Assembly (NCBI RefSeq): GCF_010093595.1
Contig: NW_022985462.1
Location: 365,992 to 429,991 of the forward strand
Source: Mytilinidion resinicola
Taxonomy: Eukaryota > Ascomycota > Dothideomycetes > Mytilinidiales > Mytilinidiaceae
Direction: 5' to 3'
Length of the DNA: 64,000 bases
The notes beneath the pieces were generated by a model that was not told the DNA's origin, searched no databases, and saw only the letters and a program-made list of their open reading frames with translations. Below, one piece after another: positions 52,401 through 64,000 of the stretch; position 1 is the stretch's first letter; each line of letters begins with the position of its first letter. The position numbers and the translations under genes were made by a program.

Positions 52401-54319
52401 TCGCGGGCTTTAGCTATTCTTAGATAGAGAACACCTTGCCTTTTTCTATCTTAATTTGCCCTAGACTAATAATATATTCTAGGAATCTAACTCTCTGCCT
52501 ATAGAACTCGCACTTATCCGGGTTTACTATAAGATTATATTTCCTAAGTTTTTTAAGTACTTTTCGCATATATATTTTATATTCGCTTAGCGTTTCTAAG
52601 TATATAAGGATATTATTAAGGTATACTACTATAAACTAATCTAGGTAGCCTCTTAACGCTAAGTTAACTACTGCCTGGAATATTGCTAGCGCGTTAGTAA
52701 GCCCGAATAGTATTACTATATACTTAAAGTGTCTGTATTAAGTTCTAAAAGCCGTTTTCTACTTTTCTTCTTTTCTTATCTAAATTAAATAGTATTCTTT
52801 ATATAGGTCTAACTTTATAAAGTACTTAGCCTTATATAGTTAGTTTTTAAGTTTAGAGATTAAAGGTAGTAAATAGCGGTTTTTAATTATAATTTTATTT
52901 AGTTATCTATAGTCTATATAAAGGCGCAGCTTATTATTTACTTTTAGAATAAATATTACAGGGTAACCTGCGGGCAATTCCAATAGTTTAATAAATCCTT
53001 ACTTTAGGTTCTTTTCTAGGTATTCTTCTAGCACTTCTAGCTTGTTCTAGGCTAGTAAATAGATTGGTCTAAATTGCGGTTATTCGCCTAGTACTAGGGG
53101 AATATAGTAATTTTAAGGTTAGTGCTTTAGTAATATATTCTAAACCTTTTCTATAAAGATTTCTTTAAATTTATTGTATTTTTCTAGCACTTCTAGTACT
53201 TTTGCTACCTTAGCTAGCTGCCGGCTACTTAGGGGTCTAGGCTACTATTAGCTTACTGCCCTGTTTTCTTTTTAGGCCTTTTTGCTTTTTAAGGTATTTA
53301 TATTAATATTTTGTTTTTGCTTAGGCTTATTCTAGCACAGGGTACTTTTTAGTCCGCTTTCCGATTAAATCCTTACTTTACTAGACTTCTAATTAACTTA
53401 GGAGTTATACTGCCTTAGCTATAGTACGCCTAAGATTATATTATATCTCGCCGTGTCTATTATATCTATGCTAATAGTTTCTCTATATTCTTTAATTTAT
53501 ATAACACCTAGTTAAGTTTCTATAGTTACCTGCCCGTTACTATATTATATAGGTATACTATCTACTATATATAGTCTATATAGTCTATTTTTCTATTACT
53601 AAAGGATCCGGTTTTTTCTAATAAAGTTATAGAATATAAAATTTCCTTACGCGCTACTATCTAGTAGTGCTCTTACCGGGTTTCTACTAATTTTAACTAA
53701 TAGAATTACGTGTCTATAGTTCTAAATAGGAATAGAGTTAGGCTATATTACTAAGTTCCTTTTTTTTTTTGCGATATAGGCTTTTCCTACTAGAGTAGCA
53801 ATAGTTGCGGTTTATATTCTTTTGTCTTTAGCCGCTCCGTAGGACCTTATTCTTAGCTGCTCTGGCCGTCCTATTGCTTAAGCGCCTGCTCGTTTTTTAG
53901 CTATTCTTATAGCTAATAGTTTACGTGTTTTATTTCGCAATATACTAGATATAAGTCCTAGTAGTATATCCGCTAGTTTTTACTTTTCCTATATTCTATT
54001 AGGTACTAAGGGTCCGCAACTATAGTAGCTATTTCTATAAGTTCGTCTTTTTTACCTATAATATAGTGCTCTGTTTCCTTAAATAGTACTAGTTACGTAA
54101 TAATATAATATTTTGTCCGATATAGGTACTATTCTTAATATTTTTTATATATTATATACTTATCGCATTTGTTTTTAATATAAAATACCTAAAATATCTA
54201 TCTATAAAGTAGGTAGTTCCTATCTAGCTATTTATTTTCCTTATTATAAACGCCTATTTTACCGATAAGGTGTAAAGCTCTATAGATCTTAATTTTAGTT
54301 TGCCTTTTATATAGCTTTA

Positions 54320-54821
54320 TATTACAACCCGTAATATAAACCACCTAAGCGCAGAGGTACTTATAGAAATAAGTAAGTAAATAAAACTAATTATAGAGAA
54401 CTAGGTTACAGGACTAAAAGGGTTGCGTGTGGGACGTATAGGGATCCTAGATTCCCCTATAGACTGCTAGTAGATAGGAATAATCTAAAAATAGGAATTA
54501 CGGGACGAGAGGATTATATAATAGATCGGTTGGATTATATAGGGTTAGCAGGATCTAGATTATAAGGATTACAGGCGATCTCTATAATCTATAGATTTTT
54601 TAGAACAGAGCTTTTATATAAAAGGACGCTTCTTTATATAGATAGGAACCTTATATTTAACTTAAGACTTTAATACTACCTATTAGAAGTAACTACCCTG
54701 TTTTAGACCTTAATTAATTATTGCCTTACCTTTTAAAAACTATTGCACCCCGACAACAACTTGCCTATACCCTGCCTTAGTATAAGATACTTAGAAGGTA
54801 TAGAAGAGACAACCTGTTACA
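54320..54821 (+). repeat. LTR D, 5' LTR of gypsy copy 2
   Basis: 502 bp, starts TATTACAACCCG and ends CCTGTTACA, keeping an unmutated CA terminus. Its middle part (ATTACGGGACGAGAGG...) differs from that of LTRs A-C. Confidence 0.9.
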
Positions 54822-54879
54822 CTTTAAACACCGCTATATTAAAGGAGTTGCATATAAATAATTAATTAAAATAGCCCTA

Positions 54880-55860
54880 CTAACCCCTTCGGGTAGTATA
54901 ACTGCTGGACTAACCCTAACTATAACCGAGGTAGCAACACGCATGCAGGCGTTGCTTACACGAATATAAACACTAGAAGAAGCTAGCAATACTAAAAATA
55001 AAGAGATTACGGCACTGCAGGGAAATCTCTAAACTATTTAAGAAGAGCTTACTACTACTAGAGTAGTTAGCTACAGAGGCTATAAAATAAATAAGCCCGA
55101 AGAGTTTACTAGGGAGAGAGGAGCTTTGCGAGCGTTTATAACGCAGATAAGGCTATACCTGCGTATAAACTAAAGCAACCTCGAATTTAAATCGGATAAG
55201 GTCTATATAGCAGCCACCTTCTTAAAGAAAAAAGCATTTAACTAGTTTAACCCGATGCTTATAGACTAGCTTAGCAACGCTAACGCAGATAATCGGAAAC
55301 TAGAAACTAATATTATGTTTAGCAACTACGGATACTTTAAGTTAGCACTTTAGATAACCTTTAGAGACACTAATAAAGAATGGACAGCGGAATAGAAAAT
55401 AGCAGTTCTAAAGCAGAAGGGCTTAACCAGCTGCTATACTTTAGAATTTATATAAATCGCGTCTAAGCTATTATAGGGAGATAAAGCTCTGCAAGTATAA
55501 TACTATAAAGGTTTTAAAGAAGATATTAAGAATAAAATTGCATAAGGTAAAAGGCCTCTAATACTTTATAAACTTAAGGAAATAGCAATATAAATCGATA
55601 GTTAACAGCATAAGCGACAACTAGAACGGGCAGATAAAAGAGGACTTTATTTTTACGCCTAACTAGCTAGACCAAAGCTAAGAGTAACTAACTGCGACTA
55701 TAGAGATCGTATAGAAATTAATATTACAAGATAATATAACAACTAGAAGGGTAAACCAATTACCGATAAAGAAAGGTAAGAAAGAAAACGCAACAGCGCG
55801 TGCCTATTATACGGAGAATAGGGACACTTTGCGAATAAGTGCTCTAGAAACACCTAAACA
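54880..55860 (+). pseudogene. gag remnant of gypsy copy 2
   Basis: Readable capsid-like pieces with interruptions: YRGYKINKPEEFTRERGALR, AATFLKKKAFN, FRDTNKEWTAE. A zinc knuckle remains near 55800 (CLLYGE-stop-GHFANKC), with the second cysteine changed to Tyr as expected from G-to-A mutation. Confidence 0.75.
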
Positions 55861-57179
55861 GCAGCAGTTATAGCAAAACCGAATATAAACCGCCATAATT
55901 CTATATTATAGACCGCGTGCTATAATAATAACTGCTTTACCTATTAGTTAGATAAGTAGGTAATAGGGTACTATCTAATATAAAGGATAAAAGGACGTAC
56001 TATTGCTATAATAAGAAATAAAGAGTATAATAGCAACCTTATAGACAACTACTATGCTAATATAGAAGTTAAGAGTATAGAGATTAACTACCTGTTAAAA
56101 ACGGATAAGGCGTTCTAGATAATTAAACCGCGATTAGAACCCTAAACCAACGTACCCGAGCTACTAAATAACAGCGAGGCCGAGTTACTAGACACGGAAG
56201 CACAGGTCGATAGAGTTGTAGCTATATATAAACAAAGCGCAAGAAAAATTCTTACACGCCTTAATAAAGAATAAGAAGCGCAAGAGGCCGAAAACGCTAT
56301 AGCGGGCGCAGAGCCAAAAGAACTAGTAAGTTACTAATTCCTAAGGGCTATAGGAAGAGTTACCGGACAACTTATTAAAGAAGAAGGAGAAAAAATAGCT
56401 ATAGCCGCAAAAACGACAACAACAACGCTAACCCTTAACGCGGAAACCCGCGTAAAGTTAGATATATTTAAAGGCCTAAGCCGTAATATCTAGATAAAAC
56501 GGAATAATAAATCACCTATTAAGAATAGTAAGGAGTATAATAACAGTAATAAGGATTATAAACTAGAGGAGTAGTCTAGTAACAGAGAATTTAGTATAGA
56601 ACCAGAGCAAGAACCTTTAGAGCTATACGGAAGATAAACTAAAATTAAGATCTATAGAGCTTTACACCCTATTAGTAAAACAGGCGTCTATAATAAGGAA
56701 AATAAACGGCTGGATAGAAACCACCCACTTTATAGACAGATATCTTAGGTATCTTATATTAAAGATAAATGCGACAAGCATATAATATATAAGAAATGTT
56801 AAGAATAGTACCTATATCGGATAAAATATTATATTATTACGCAACTAGTACTGTTTAAGGAAATAGAGCACTATATTATAGGTAAGAAAGACAAATTTAT
56901 AGGAATAGCTACTATAGTTCTAGACCCTTAGTACCTAATAGAATATAGGAAGGGTAAAGACTAGCAAATATACTACTAGGACTTATATCTAGTATATTAT
57001 AAAACAAAACATGCGAACTATTAGCTATAAGAACAGCTAAAAAATAAGCAGGCGCTTAAGCAACAGGACGGCCAGAGCAGCTAAGAATAAGGTCCTACGG
57101 AGCAGCTAAAGACAAAGGAACGCGAACCGCAACTATCGCCACTCTGGTGGGAAAAGCCCACATCGCAGAAAAAGGAAGG

Positions 57180-60100
57180 AACCCGGCAACGCAGCCTAAC
57201 TCTATTCCTATTTAGAACTATAGACACGTAATTCTATTAGTTAAGATTAGTAGGAATCCGGCGAGAGCACTGCTGGATAGTAGCGCGCAAGGAAATTTTA
57301 TATCCTATAACTTTATTAGAAGAAACTAGATTTTTTAGTAATAGAAAAATAGACTTTATAAACTATATATAGTAGATAGTATACCTATATAACACGGCAA
57401 TAAATAAGTAACTATAGAAACTTAACCAGGTGTTATATAAATTAAAGAATATAGAGAAACTATTAGTATAGATATAACTAATATAGCAAGATATAATATA
57501 ATTTTAGGTATACTATAGCTAAAGCAGTATAACCCCTAAGTTAACTAGAAGTCTAGTAAAGTAAAGATTTAATCGGAAAGCGGACTAAAGGGCACCCTGC
57601 GCTAGGATAAGCCTAAGTAAAAATAAAATATTAATATAGATACCTTAAAAGGCAAAGAAGCCTAAAGAGAAAATAGGGCAGTAAGCTAATAGTAGCCTAG
57701 ACCCCTAAGCAGCCGGCAGCTAGCTAAGGCAGCGAAAGCACTAGTTATACCAGAAGAATATAACGAATTTAAAGAAATCTTTATAGAAAAGGTTTAGAAT
57801 ATATTACTAAAGTACTAACCTTAAGATTACTATATTCCCCTAGTACCAGGCGAATAACTGCAGTTTAGACTAATCTATTTACTAGCCTAGAGCGAGCTAG
57901 AAGTGCTAGAAGAATACCTGGAAAAGAACCTAAAGCAAGGATTTATTAGACTATTAGAATCGCCCGCAGGTTACCCTATAATATTCGTTCCGAAACTAAA
58001 TAGTAAGCTACGCCTTTGCATGGACTATAGATAACTAAATAAGATTATAATTAAAAACTGCTATCTATTACCTTTAATCTCCGAACTTAAAAACTAACTA
58101 TATAAGGCTAAGTACTTTATAAAGATAAACCTACGCAAAGGGTACTATTTAATTAGGATAAGAGAAGGAGAAGAGTAGAAGACGGCTTTTAGAACTTAAT
58201 ATAGACACTTTAAGTATATAGTAATACTATTTAGGCTTACTAACGCGCTAGTAATATTCTAAGCAGTGGTTAACTTAGCACTAAGGGGCTACTTAGATCG
58301 GTTTACAGTAGTATACCTTAATAATATCCTAGTATACTTAGAAACGCTAAGCGAATATAAAATATATATACGGAAGGTACTTAAAAAACTTAAAAAATAT
58401 AACCTTATAGTAAACCCGGATAAGTATAAGTTCTATAGGCAGAGGGTCGGATTTCTAGGATGCGTTATTAGTCCAGGACAGATCGAGATAAAAGAAGGCA
58501 AAGTGTTCTTTATCTAGAAATAGCTAGAACCCGCGAATTTAAAGGAACTATAGTTGTTCCTAGGGTTAGCTAATTATTATAGACAGTTTATTAAGGGCTA
58601 CTTAAAAATTACAGAGCTACTAATAGAACTTACTAGAAAGGATATTAAGTATAGATAGACCCTAAATACGCAGGGCGCATTTAATAAACTAAAAGCACAG
58701 TTTGCTTTAAAACTAGTATTAGCAATTTTTAATCTATAGAAACTAGTTACTATTAAAAGTAATATATTGGATAAAGTATTAGGAGCAATACTTAACTAAC
58801 TAAATAAATAAGGGAAGTTGTATTCTATAGTATTCTACTTACGGAAGCTAAGCCTAGCTAAGCTAAACTATAACATCTATAATAAGGAACTGCTAGCTAT
58901 AGTAGAAGTATTTAGTTAGTAGAAAGTTTACCTTAAAAAAGCGGTATATATAATATAGGTATATATAGACTATAAAAATCTAATATACTTTACTATAACT
59001 AAGGAGTTAAATAGAAAATAAGTAAGATAGTTAGAAAAACTAGAAACCTTTAATTTTAGGATTATATACTAGAAGGGATCTAAAAACGCTTATATAGATG
59101 TACTTAGCAAAAGGCCGGACTATATAAAAGGAGCTAAAAAAGCCAGGCAATCTATACTCCGGGAAGAAAGCCTAGAAACCTTTAAATTTAACTATATATA
59201 AGCAGCAACTGCTTATAGGTCCGAGGATAATAAATAGTATAGATAAATTAAGGCAGCATAGAAGGTAGATTAAAAAAGCCGGGATTTAGCAGGTTATAAC
59301 TGGCAAAGTTTGCGCCTAAAACCTATAAACTAAAAACGCGGAGAAATCTAGAACGGTATTATCACCTTATAGGACAAGATATTTATGCCCAGAACCTTAT
59401 AAAAAGAGCTTGTTAAGGAATTCTATAGTATACCGGTATATAGGCACTAGGAAGTAGAAAAGATATAGGAAAGAATTGCAAGAATATTCTATTTTCCCGG
59501 ACTTCGGAAATTAACGGAGAAAATAGTATATAAATATAAGTGTATAAAGAATAAGTCGGTATAACACGCACTATACGGACTAATAAAGAGTTCCTTTACA
59601 CCGGAAAAGGTATAAAAATCTATTATATAGGACTTTATAGTTAAGCTACTACAGTTTATTAAACCTATAATAGGTATAAAGTACAACGCAATATTAGTAG
59701 TCACGGACCGATTAACTAAATATATATACTTTATTCCTTACTAAGAAGTATTAACAGTAGAAAATCTAGCCTATACTTTTTTAAAGTATGTTATTAGCAA
59801 CTACAGGCTACTCTAGGAGATAATTTTGGATAGAAACAAGCTCTTTATATTAAAATTCTGGCAGACCCTTACTATATAACTAGGAACAAAGTATAAGCTT
59901 TCCACGGCGTTTTACCCTTAGACGGACGGATAAACGGAAAGGCTTAATTAGACTTTAGAATAGTACCTATAATACTATATTAATTATAGGCAGGATAATT
60001 AGGTATTACTACTACTAATAGCCTAGTTCGCCTATAATAGCGCATCTACAGAGATAATAAAGGTATTACCCTTTTTTATAAACTATAGTTTTAATCTAGA

Positions 60101-60640
60101 AGTATATTAAGAACCCTAACTTAATAGTATAAGGGCCTAAAAGGCACTACTATTAGTTGAAAATATTAGAAAGCTATAGAGACAGCTCTTAATAGATATC
60201 TAATTCCTAATACTAAGGTTAGCGAGATATTATAACTAACACCGGAGTATTGCACCAACTTTTAAGAGGGGGGATAGAGTCTACCTACTCCAAAAAAATA
60301 TTAAAATAAAATAACTAAGTATAAAGTTAGACTATATTAAGATTGGACTATTCGAAATACAGGATATTATTAGCCTAGTAAACTATAAGCTTAGGCTACC
60401 TAATAGGATAAAAATACACCCGGTTTTCTATATATTACTACTAAAACCCGTACTACCTAACGCTAAGCTGGAAAATAATATTAAGGTCGACAATAATAAT
60501 AAATATAAAGTTAAGCAAATCCTAGATTCCCGACAACACGGTTAGTAAAAGGAGTACCTAATTAAGTAGAAAGGATACAGCACCTCTAAAAAATATATAG
60601 GAACCGGTTAAGAGTTTAGCAAACTATTAGGAACTCCTGC
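57180..60640 (+). pseudogene. pol remnant of gypsy copy 2
   Basis: Protease-like region about 57200-57560. Reverse transcriptase about 57930-58510 with LCMDYR-stop-LNK and the catalytic block read as VVYLNNILVY near 58310 (both Asp codons changed to Asn). RNase H about 58700-59130. Integrase about 59390-60280 with VVTDRLTKYIYFIPY and a DG-stop-TERLN block. A chromodomain near 60480-60620 (ILDSRQ...KEYLIK-stop-KGYSTS) places it among chromoviruses. Confidence 0.85.
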
Positions 60641-61440
60641 GGCAGTTTTACCGCCAGAATCCGGAACAGCCTAGAAAGACAGCAACAGCGCACTATCTAA
60701 CTAGGAAGGATTAAAGGAACCCGGAAAAGGAATGCCACTGCTATATAATTAGAATGCATGGTAATAGAATAGACAGCTGGCAGTGCCTAGTATACCTAGA
60801 GAAAAAAGAAAGTACCTAACGGTTCCTAAGGCAGAAGGCGAGCCCTTCTGCTCGGTATGCTCTTATTCTTTCTACTTAGCCTTTTTCTAATCCTTTTCTT
60901 CCAACTCCTTAAGAATACGGAACCTATATTAAAGTATATTAGCTTTTTAACGCTTAAGCAGGTCCTCCTGCTTCTCTAAACGCTCTACCTTTGCCAACGC
61001 AGCGCGCATAGCCTTAAACTAAAGTTGCACCGCTTTGCGGGCAGCAGACTTTTTAGCGCGAAGCTTTGCACAAGTCTAATCTACCCGAGCAACTAAGGGA
61101 AGTAAGCCAGGAGAACCCTAGAACTAGAATATACCTATAATCCGCCGAAGTAATACTACTAGTATTGTATTTCGATTAACCTTATTAAATATATTCCCTA
61201 TAATAACCGGAGGCCAAAGGAAGCACCTTATAGTTTAAGAACCGCTTATAGCAAAAGGAATAAGAAACTATAGGAATACTAGAGAAAGCAATACAGGCAC
61301 TAAAAATAGTATATTATTTAACCTTATTAGATATTATAGAAGAAATAGAATAGTATAATAATAGCCTAGTAGATAGGGTATTGCCAGCTATTTATCCGAG
61401 ACCCTACTACAGAATTACTTTTAGGCCGAAAGCCTTAGAA
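60640..61440 (-). pseudogene. antisense ORF remnant between chromodomain and 3' LTR of copy 2
   Basis: On the strand opposite to pol a frame can be followed through RAKKSAARKAVQL-stop-FKAM, RAALAKVERLEKQEDLLKR, FRILKELEEKD and EQKGSPSALGTVRYFLFSLG. It is helical and Lys/Glu-rich, with stops where Arg or Gln codons are expected. The corresponding part of copy 1 (plus strand, about 49481-50340) keeps the LKE and QKGLPSTLGTIRYSFFSLG pieces. Part of the element by position; function unknown. Confidence 0.5.
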
Positions 61441-61451
61441 AAGGGAGTAAG

Positions 61452-61953
61452 TATTACAACCCGTAATATAAACCACCTAAGCGCAGAGGCACTTATAGAA
61501 ATAAGTAAGTAGATAAGACTAATTATAGAAAACCAGGTTACGGGACTAAAAGAGTTGCGTGTAGAATATATAGGGATCCTAGATTCCCCTATAGACTGCT
61601 AGTAGATAGAAATAATTTAAGAATAGGAATTACGGGACGAAAGGATTATATAATAGATTAGTTGGATTATACAGGGTTAGCAGGATCTAGATTGCAAGGA
61701 TTATAGGCAATCTCTATAATCTATAGATTTCTTAGAACGGAGCTTTTATATAAAGGGACGCTCCTTTATATAGATAAAAACCTTATATTTAACTTAAGAC
61801 TTTAATACTACCTATTAGAAGTAACTACCCTGTTTTAGACCTTAATTAATTATTACCTTACCTTTTAAAGACTATTACACCCCGATAACAACTTGCCTAT
61901 ACCCTGCCTTAGTGTAAGATACTTAGAAGGTATAGAAAAGACGACCTGTTATA
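61452..61953 (+). repeat. LTR E, 3' LTR of gypsy copy 2
   Basis: 502 bp, nearly identical in layout to LTR D; starts TATTACAACCCG, ends CCTGTTATA. Differences from LTR D are mostly transitions, so they record mutation after insertion rather than age alone. Confidence 0.9.
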
Positions 61954-63748
61954 CTCTAGTAGTTCTTACTCTAGCCCTATACTAAATTTGCTGTTGCTAG
62001 ACTACTTTTTTAGTTTATAGTCTTTATTACTATTATAGTATTCTTTACTATCCTTAATAGGTAATTTATTATCTAGTTCTTACTAAATATTACGGCTTAG
62101 GCTTTCTAATATATTTAATTCTGCGCAGGTTCCTGCGCTAATAGTTGCTGTTAATATTCCTGCGGCTGCGGCTATTTTTACTTTTTCTTCTCTAGTAAGC
62201 TATTCTATAACTCTTTCTATAGCTTTTAGGAATTAGTAACTAGCTAGTGCTTTTAGCTCTGCGCCCGCTATAGCGTTTTTAGCCTTTTACGCTTTTCGTT
62301 CTTTATTAAGGCGTGCGAGAATTTCTCTTGCGCTTTATTTATACGTAGCTATAACTCTATTAACCTATATTTCCGTGTTTAGTAACTTAGCTTTACTATT
62401 ATCTAGTAGCTTAGGTATATTAGTTTAGGATTCTAATTGCGGTTTAATTATCTAGAACGCCTTATTTATTTCTAATAGGTAGTTAATTTCTATACTTTTA
62501 ACTTTTATATCGGTGTAGTAGTTATCTATAAGGTTGCTATTATACTTTTTATTTCTTATTATAGCAATAGTACGCCCCTTTATCTTCTGTATTAAATAGT
62601 ACCCTATTACCTACTTATCTGCCTAATAGGTAAAGCAGTTATTATTATAGCACGCGGTCTATAATATAGAATTATAGCGGTTTATATTTAGCTTTACTAT
62701 AACTGCTGCTATTTAGGTGTTCTTAAAGCACTTATTTATAAAGTGTCCCTATTCTCTGTATAATAGGTATGCGCTATTACGCCTTTTTTCTTACCTTTCT
62801 TTATTAGTAATTAGTTTACCCTTTTAGTTATTACGTTATTTTATAAAATCGATTTCTATATAATCTCTATAGTCGCGGTTAGTTACTTTTAGCTTTAGTT
62901 TAGCTAGTTAGGCGTAAAAATAAAGTCCTTTTTTATCTGCCTATTCTAGTCGTCGCTTATACTATTAACTATTAATTTATATTACTATTTCCTTAAGTTT
63001 ATAAAGTATTAGAGGTTTTTTGCCTTATATAATTTTATTCTTAATATCTTTTTTAAGACCTCTATAGTATTATACTTATAGAGCTTTATCTCCCTATAAT
63101 AGCTTAGATACGATTTATATAAATTCTAAAGTATAGCGGCTAGTTAAGCCCTTCTGCTTTAGAACTGCTATTTTCTATTCCGCTGTCTATTTTTTATTAG
63201 TGTCTCTAAAGGTTATCTAAAGTACTAACTCGAAGTATCTATAGTTACTAAACATAATATTAGTTTCTAGTTTCCGATTATTTGCGTCGGCGTTGCTAAG
63301 CTAGTCTATAAGCATTAGGTTAAACTAGTTAAATACTTTTTTTTTTAAGAAGGTGGCTGCTATATAAACCTTATCTAATTTAAATTTAAGGTTGCTTTAG
63401 TTTATACACAGGTATAGTTTTATCTGTATTATAAACGCTTATAAAGCTTTTTTCTCCCTAGTAAACTCTTCGGGTTTATTTATTTTATAGCCTTTATAGC
63501 TAACTACTCTAGTAGTAGTAAGCTCTTTTTAAATAGTTTAGAAATTTCCTTATAGAGCTATAATTTTTTTATTTTTAGTATTGCTAGCTTTTTCTAGTAT
63601 TTATATCCGTATAAGTAACACCTGTATATATATTGCTACCTTAGTTATAGTTAAGGTTAGTCTAGTAGTTATACTACCTAAAAAAGTTAGTAGGGCTATT
63701 TTAATTAATTATCCGTATATAACTCCTTTAATATAGCGGTGTTTAAAG

Positions 63749-64000
63749 TATAACAGGTTGTCTCTTCTATACCTTCTAAGTATTTTATACTAAGGCAGGG
63801 TATAGGCAAGTTATTATCGGGGTGTAATAGTCTTTAAAAGGTAAGGTAATAATTAATTAAGGTCTAAAACAGGGTAGTTACTTCTAATAGGTAGTATTAA
63901 AGTCTTAAGTTAAATATAAGGTTTCTATCTATATAAAGGAGCGTCCCTTTATATAAAAGCTCCGTTCTAAAAAACCTTTTACTTATATAGCTTGCAGCCT
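63749..64000 (-). repeat. LTR F, 5' LTR of gypsy copy 1, cut by the window end
   Basis: Plus-strand start TATAACAGGTTGTCTCTTC, continuing as in LTR A to the window edge (GCTTGCAGCCT). The internal region ends immediately left of it with CCGCTATAT...TTTAAAG, the same sequence, inverted, that follows LTR D. Confidence 0.85.

Larger units (their letters stand above)
54320..61953 (+). mobile_element. Ty3/gypsy chromovirus copy 2, complete but RIP-inactivated, nested in copy 1
   Basis: Two 502-bp LTRs in direct orientation (54320-54821 and 61452-61953) enclose about 6.6 kb. Target duplication CTTTA at 54315-54319 and CTCTA at 61954-61958 differs by one C-to-T change; copy 2's own gag has CTCTA at the equivalent site, showing that the left copy mutated. 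Domain order is gag, zinc knuckle, protease, reverse transcriptase, RNase H, integrase, chromodomain, the chromovirus order. All frames are interrupted by many TAG and TAA codons. Confidence 0.92.
48978..64000 (-). mobile_element. Ty3/gypsy chromovirus copy 1, minus strand, split by copy 2, runs off the window
   Basis: Parts in its own sense: 5' LTR from 64000 or beyond to 63749; gag region 63748-61954; then copy 2 inserted; remainder of gag and pol 54319 to about 50340; an extra 3' segment to 49481; 3' LTR 49480-48978. Reverse transcriptase is recognisable on the minus strand around 52930-52390, with the catalytic YxDD block (as YLNN) near 52620, and integrase and RNase H follow leftward. 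Every frame is crowded with TAA and TAG and no long ORF remains. Family relation to copy 2 is direct along the whole internal region. Confidence 0.88.

Noticed and set aside
58266..58517. Open 83-aa frame as an active reverse transcriptase
   Set aside because: Only a stop-free piece of a mutated pol; both catalytic Asp codons are changed and stops lie on both sides.

Overview
The window is fungal nuclear DNA from a filamentous ascomycete (Pezizomycotina). Three things support this: short introns of about 50-200 bp with GTRNGT...CTRAC...YAG signals; gene families typical of this group (Pth11-type rhodopsin-domain receptor, CFEM-like protein, bZIP-DUF3425 regulator, AA5 galactose oxidase, a PEX14/17-type peroxin); and a repeat block saturated with C-to-T/G-to-A changes that turn CAG, CGA and TGG codons into stops, the signature of repeat-induced point mutation (RIP). 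The class cannot be fixed from the sequence alone.

Layout. 1-10.7 kb: a degenerate small gene, a CBM48 protein with a C-terminal membrane anchor, a seven-helix rhodopsin-domain protein, a gene-poor stretch holding a Tc1/mariner-type MITE, and a secreted FAD-linked oxidoreductase. 11-14.6 kb: three tandem small cysteine-rich genes with a duplicated promoter block, followed by diverged non-coding tandem repeats. 14.8-33.8 kb: the housekeeping core, with a coiled-coil protein, the INO80 subunit Ies2, a PEX14/17-type peroxin, a DUF726 hydrolase, a two-CXC-domain protein with a nearby relic of its family, an F-box protein, the PP1 regulator SDS22, the intraperoxisomal importomer peroxin PEX8 (C-terminal SKL) and a TMEM170-family protein. 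36-46 kb: a two-discoidin-domain galactose oxidase, a second degenerate copy of the window's first gene, a bZIP-DUF3425 regulator, a CFEM-like protein and a metallophosphoesterase pseudogene, separated by low-complexity repeats.

46.7-64 kb is a transposon graveyard. A Fot1/pogo-type DNA transposon has an unmutated 5' part and a heavily mutated remainder. It carries two solo LTRs, each with a perfect 5-bp target duplication. It is cut on its right by a minus-strand Ty3/gypsy chromovirus that runs off the window, and this is itself split by a second, plus-strand copy of the same family. I saw no intact gene in this block.

Exon structures were worked out by hand from frame continuity, splice consensus and family motifs. 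Most multi-exon models close exactly on a multiple of three. Two of the peroxisomal matrix-import proteins (PEX14/17 and PEX8) lie within about 13 kb of each other. The most unusual local features are the cysteine-rich triplet with its shared promoter, the exon-plus-intron duplication in the CXC gene, the half-mutated Fot1 element, and an antisense reading frame in the 3' part of the gypsy family.
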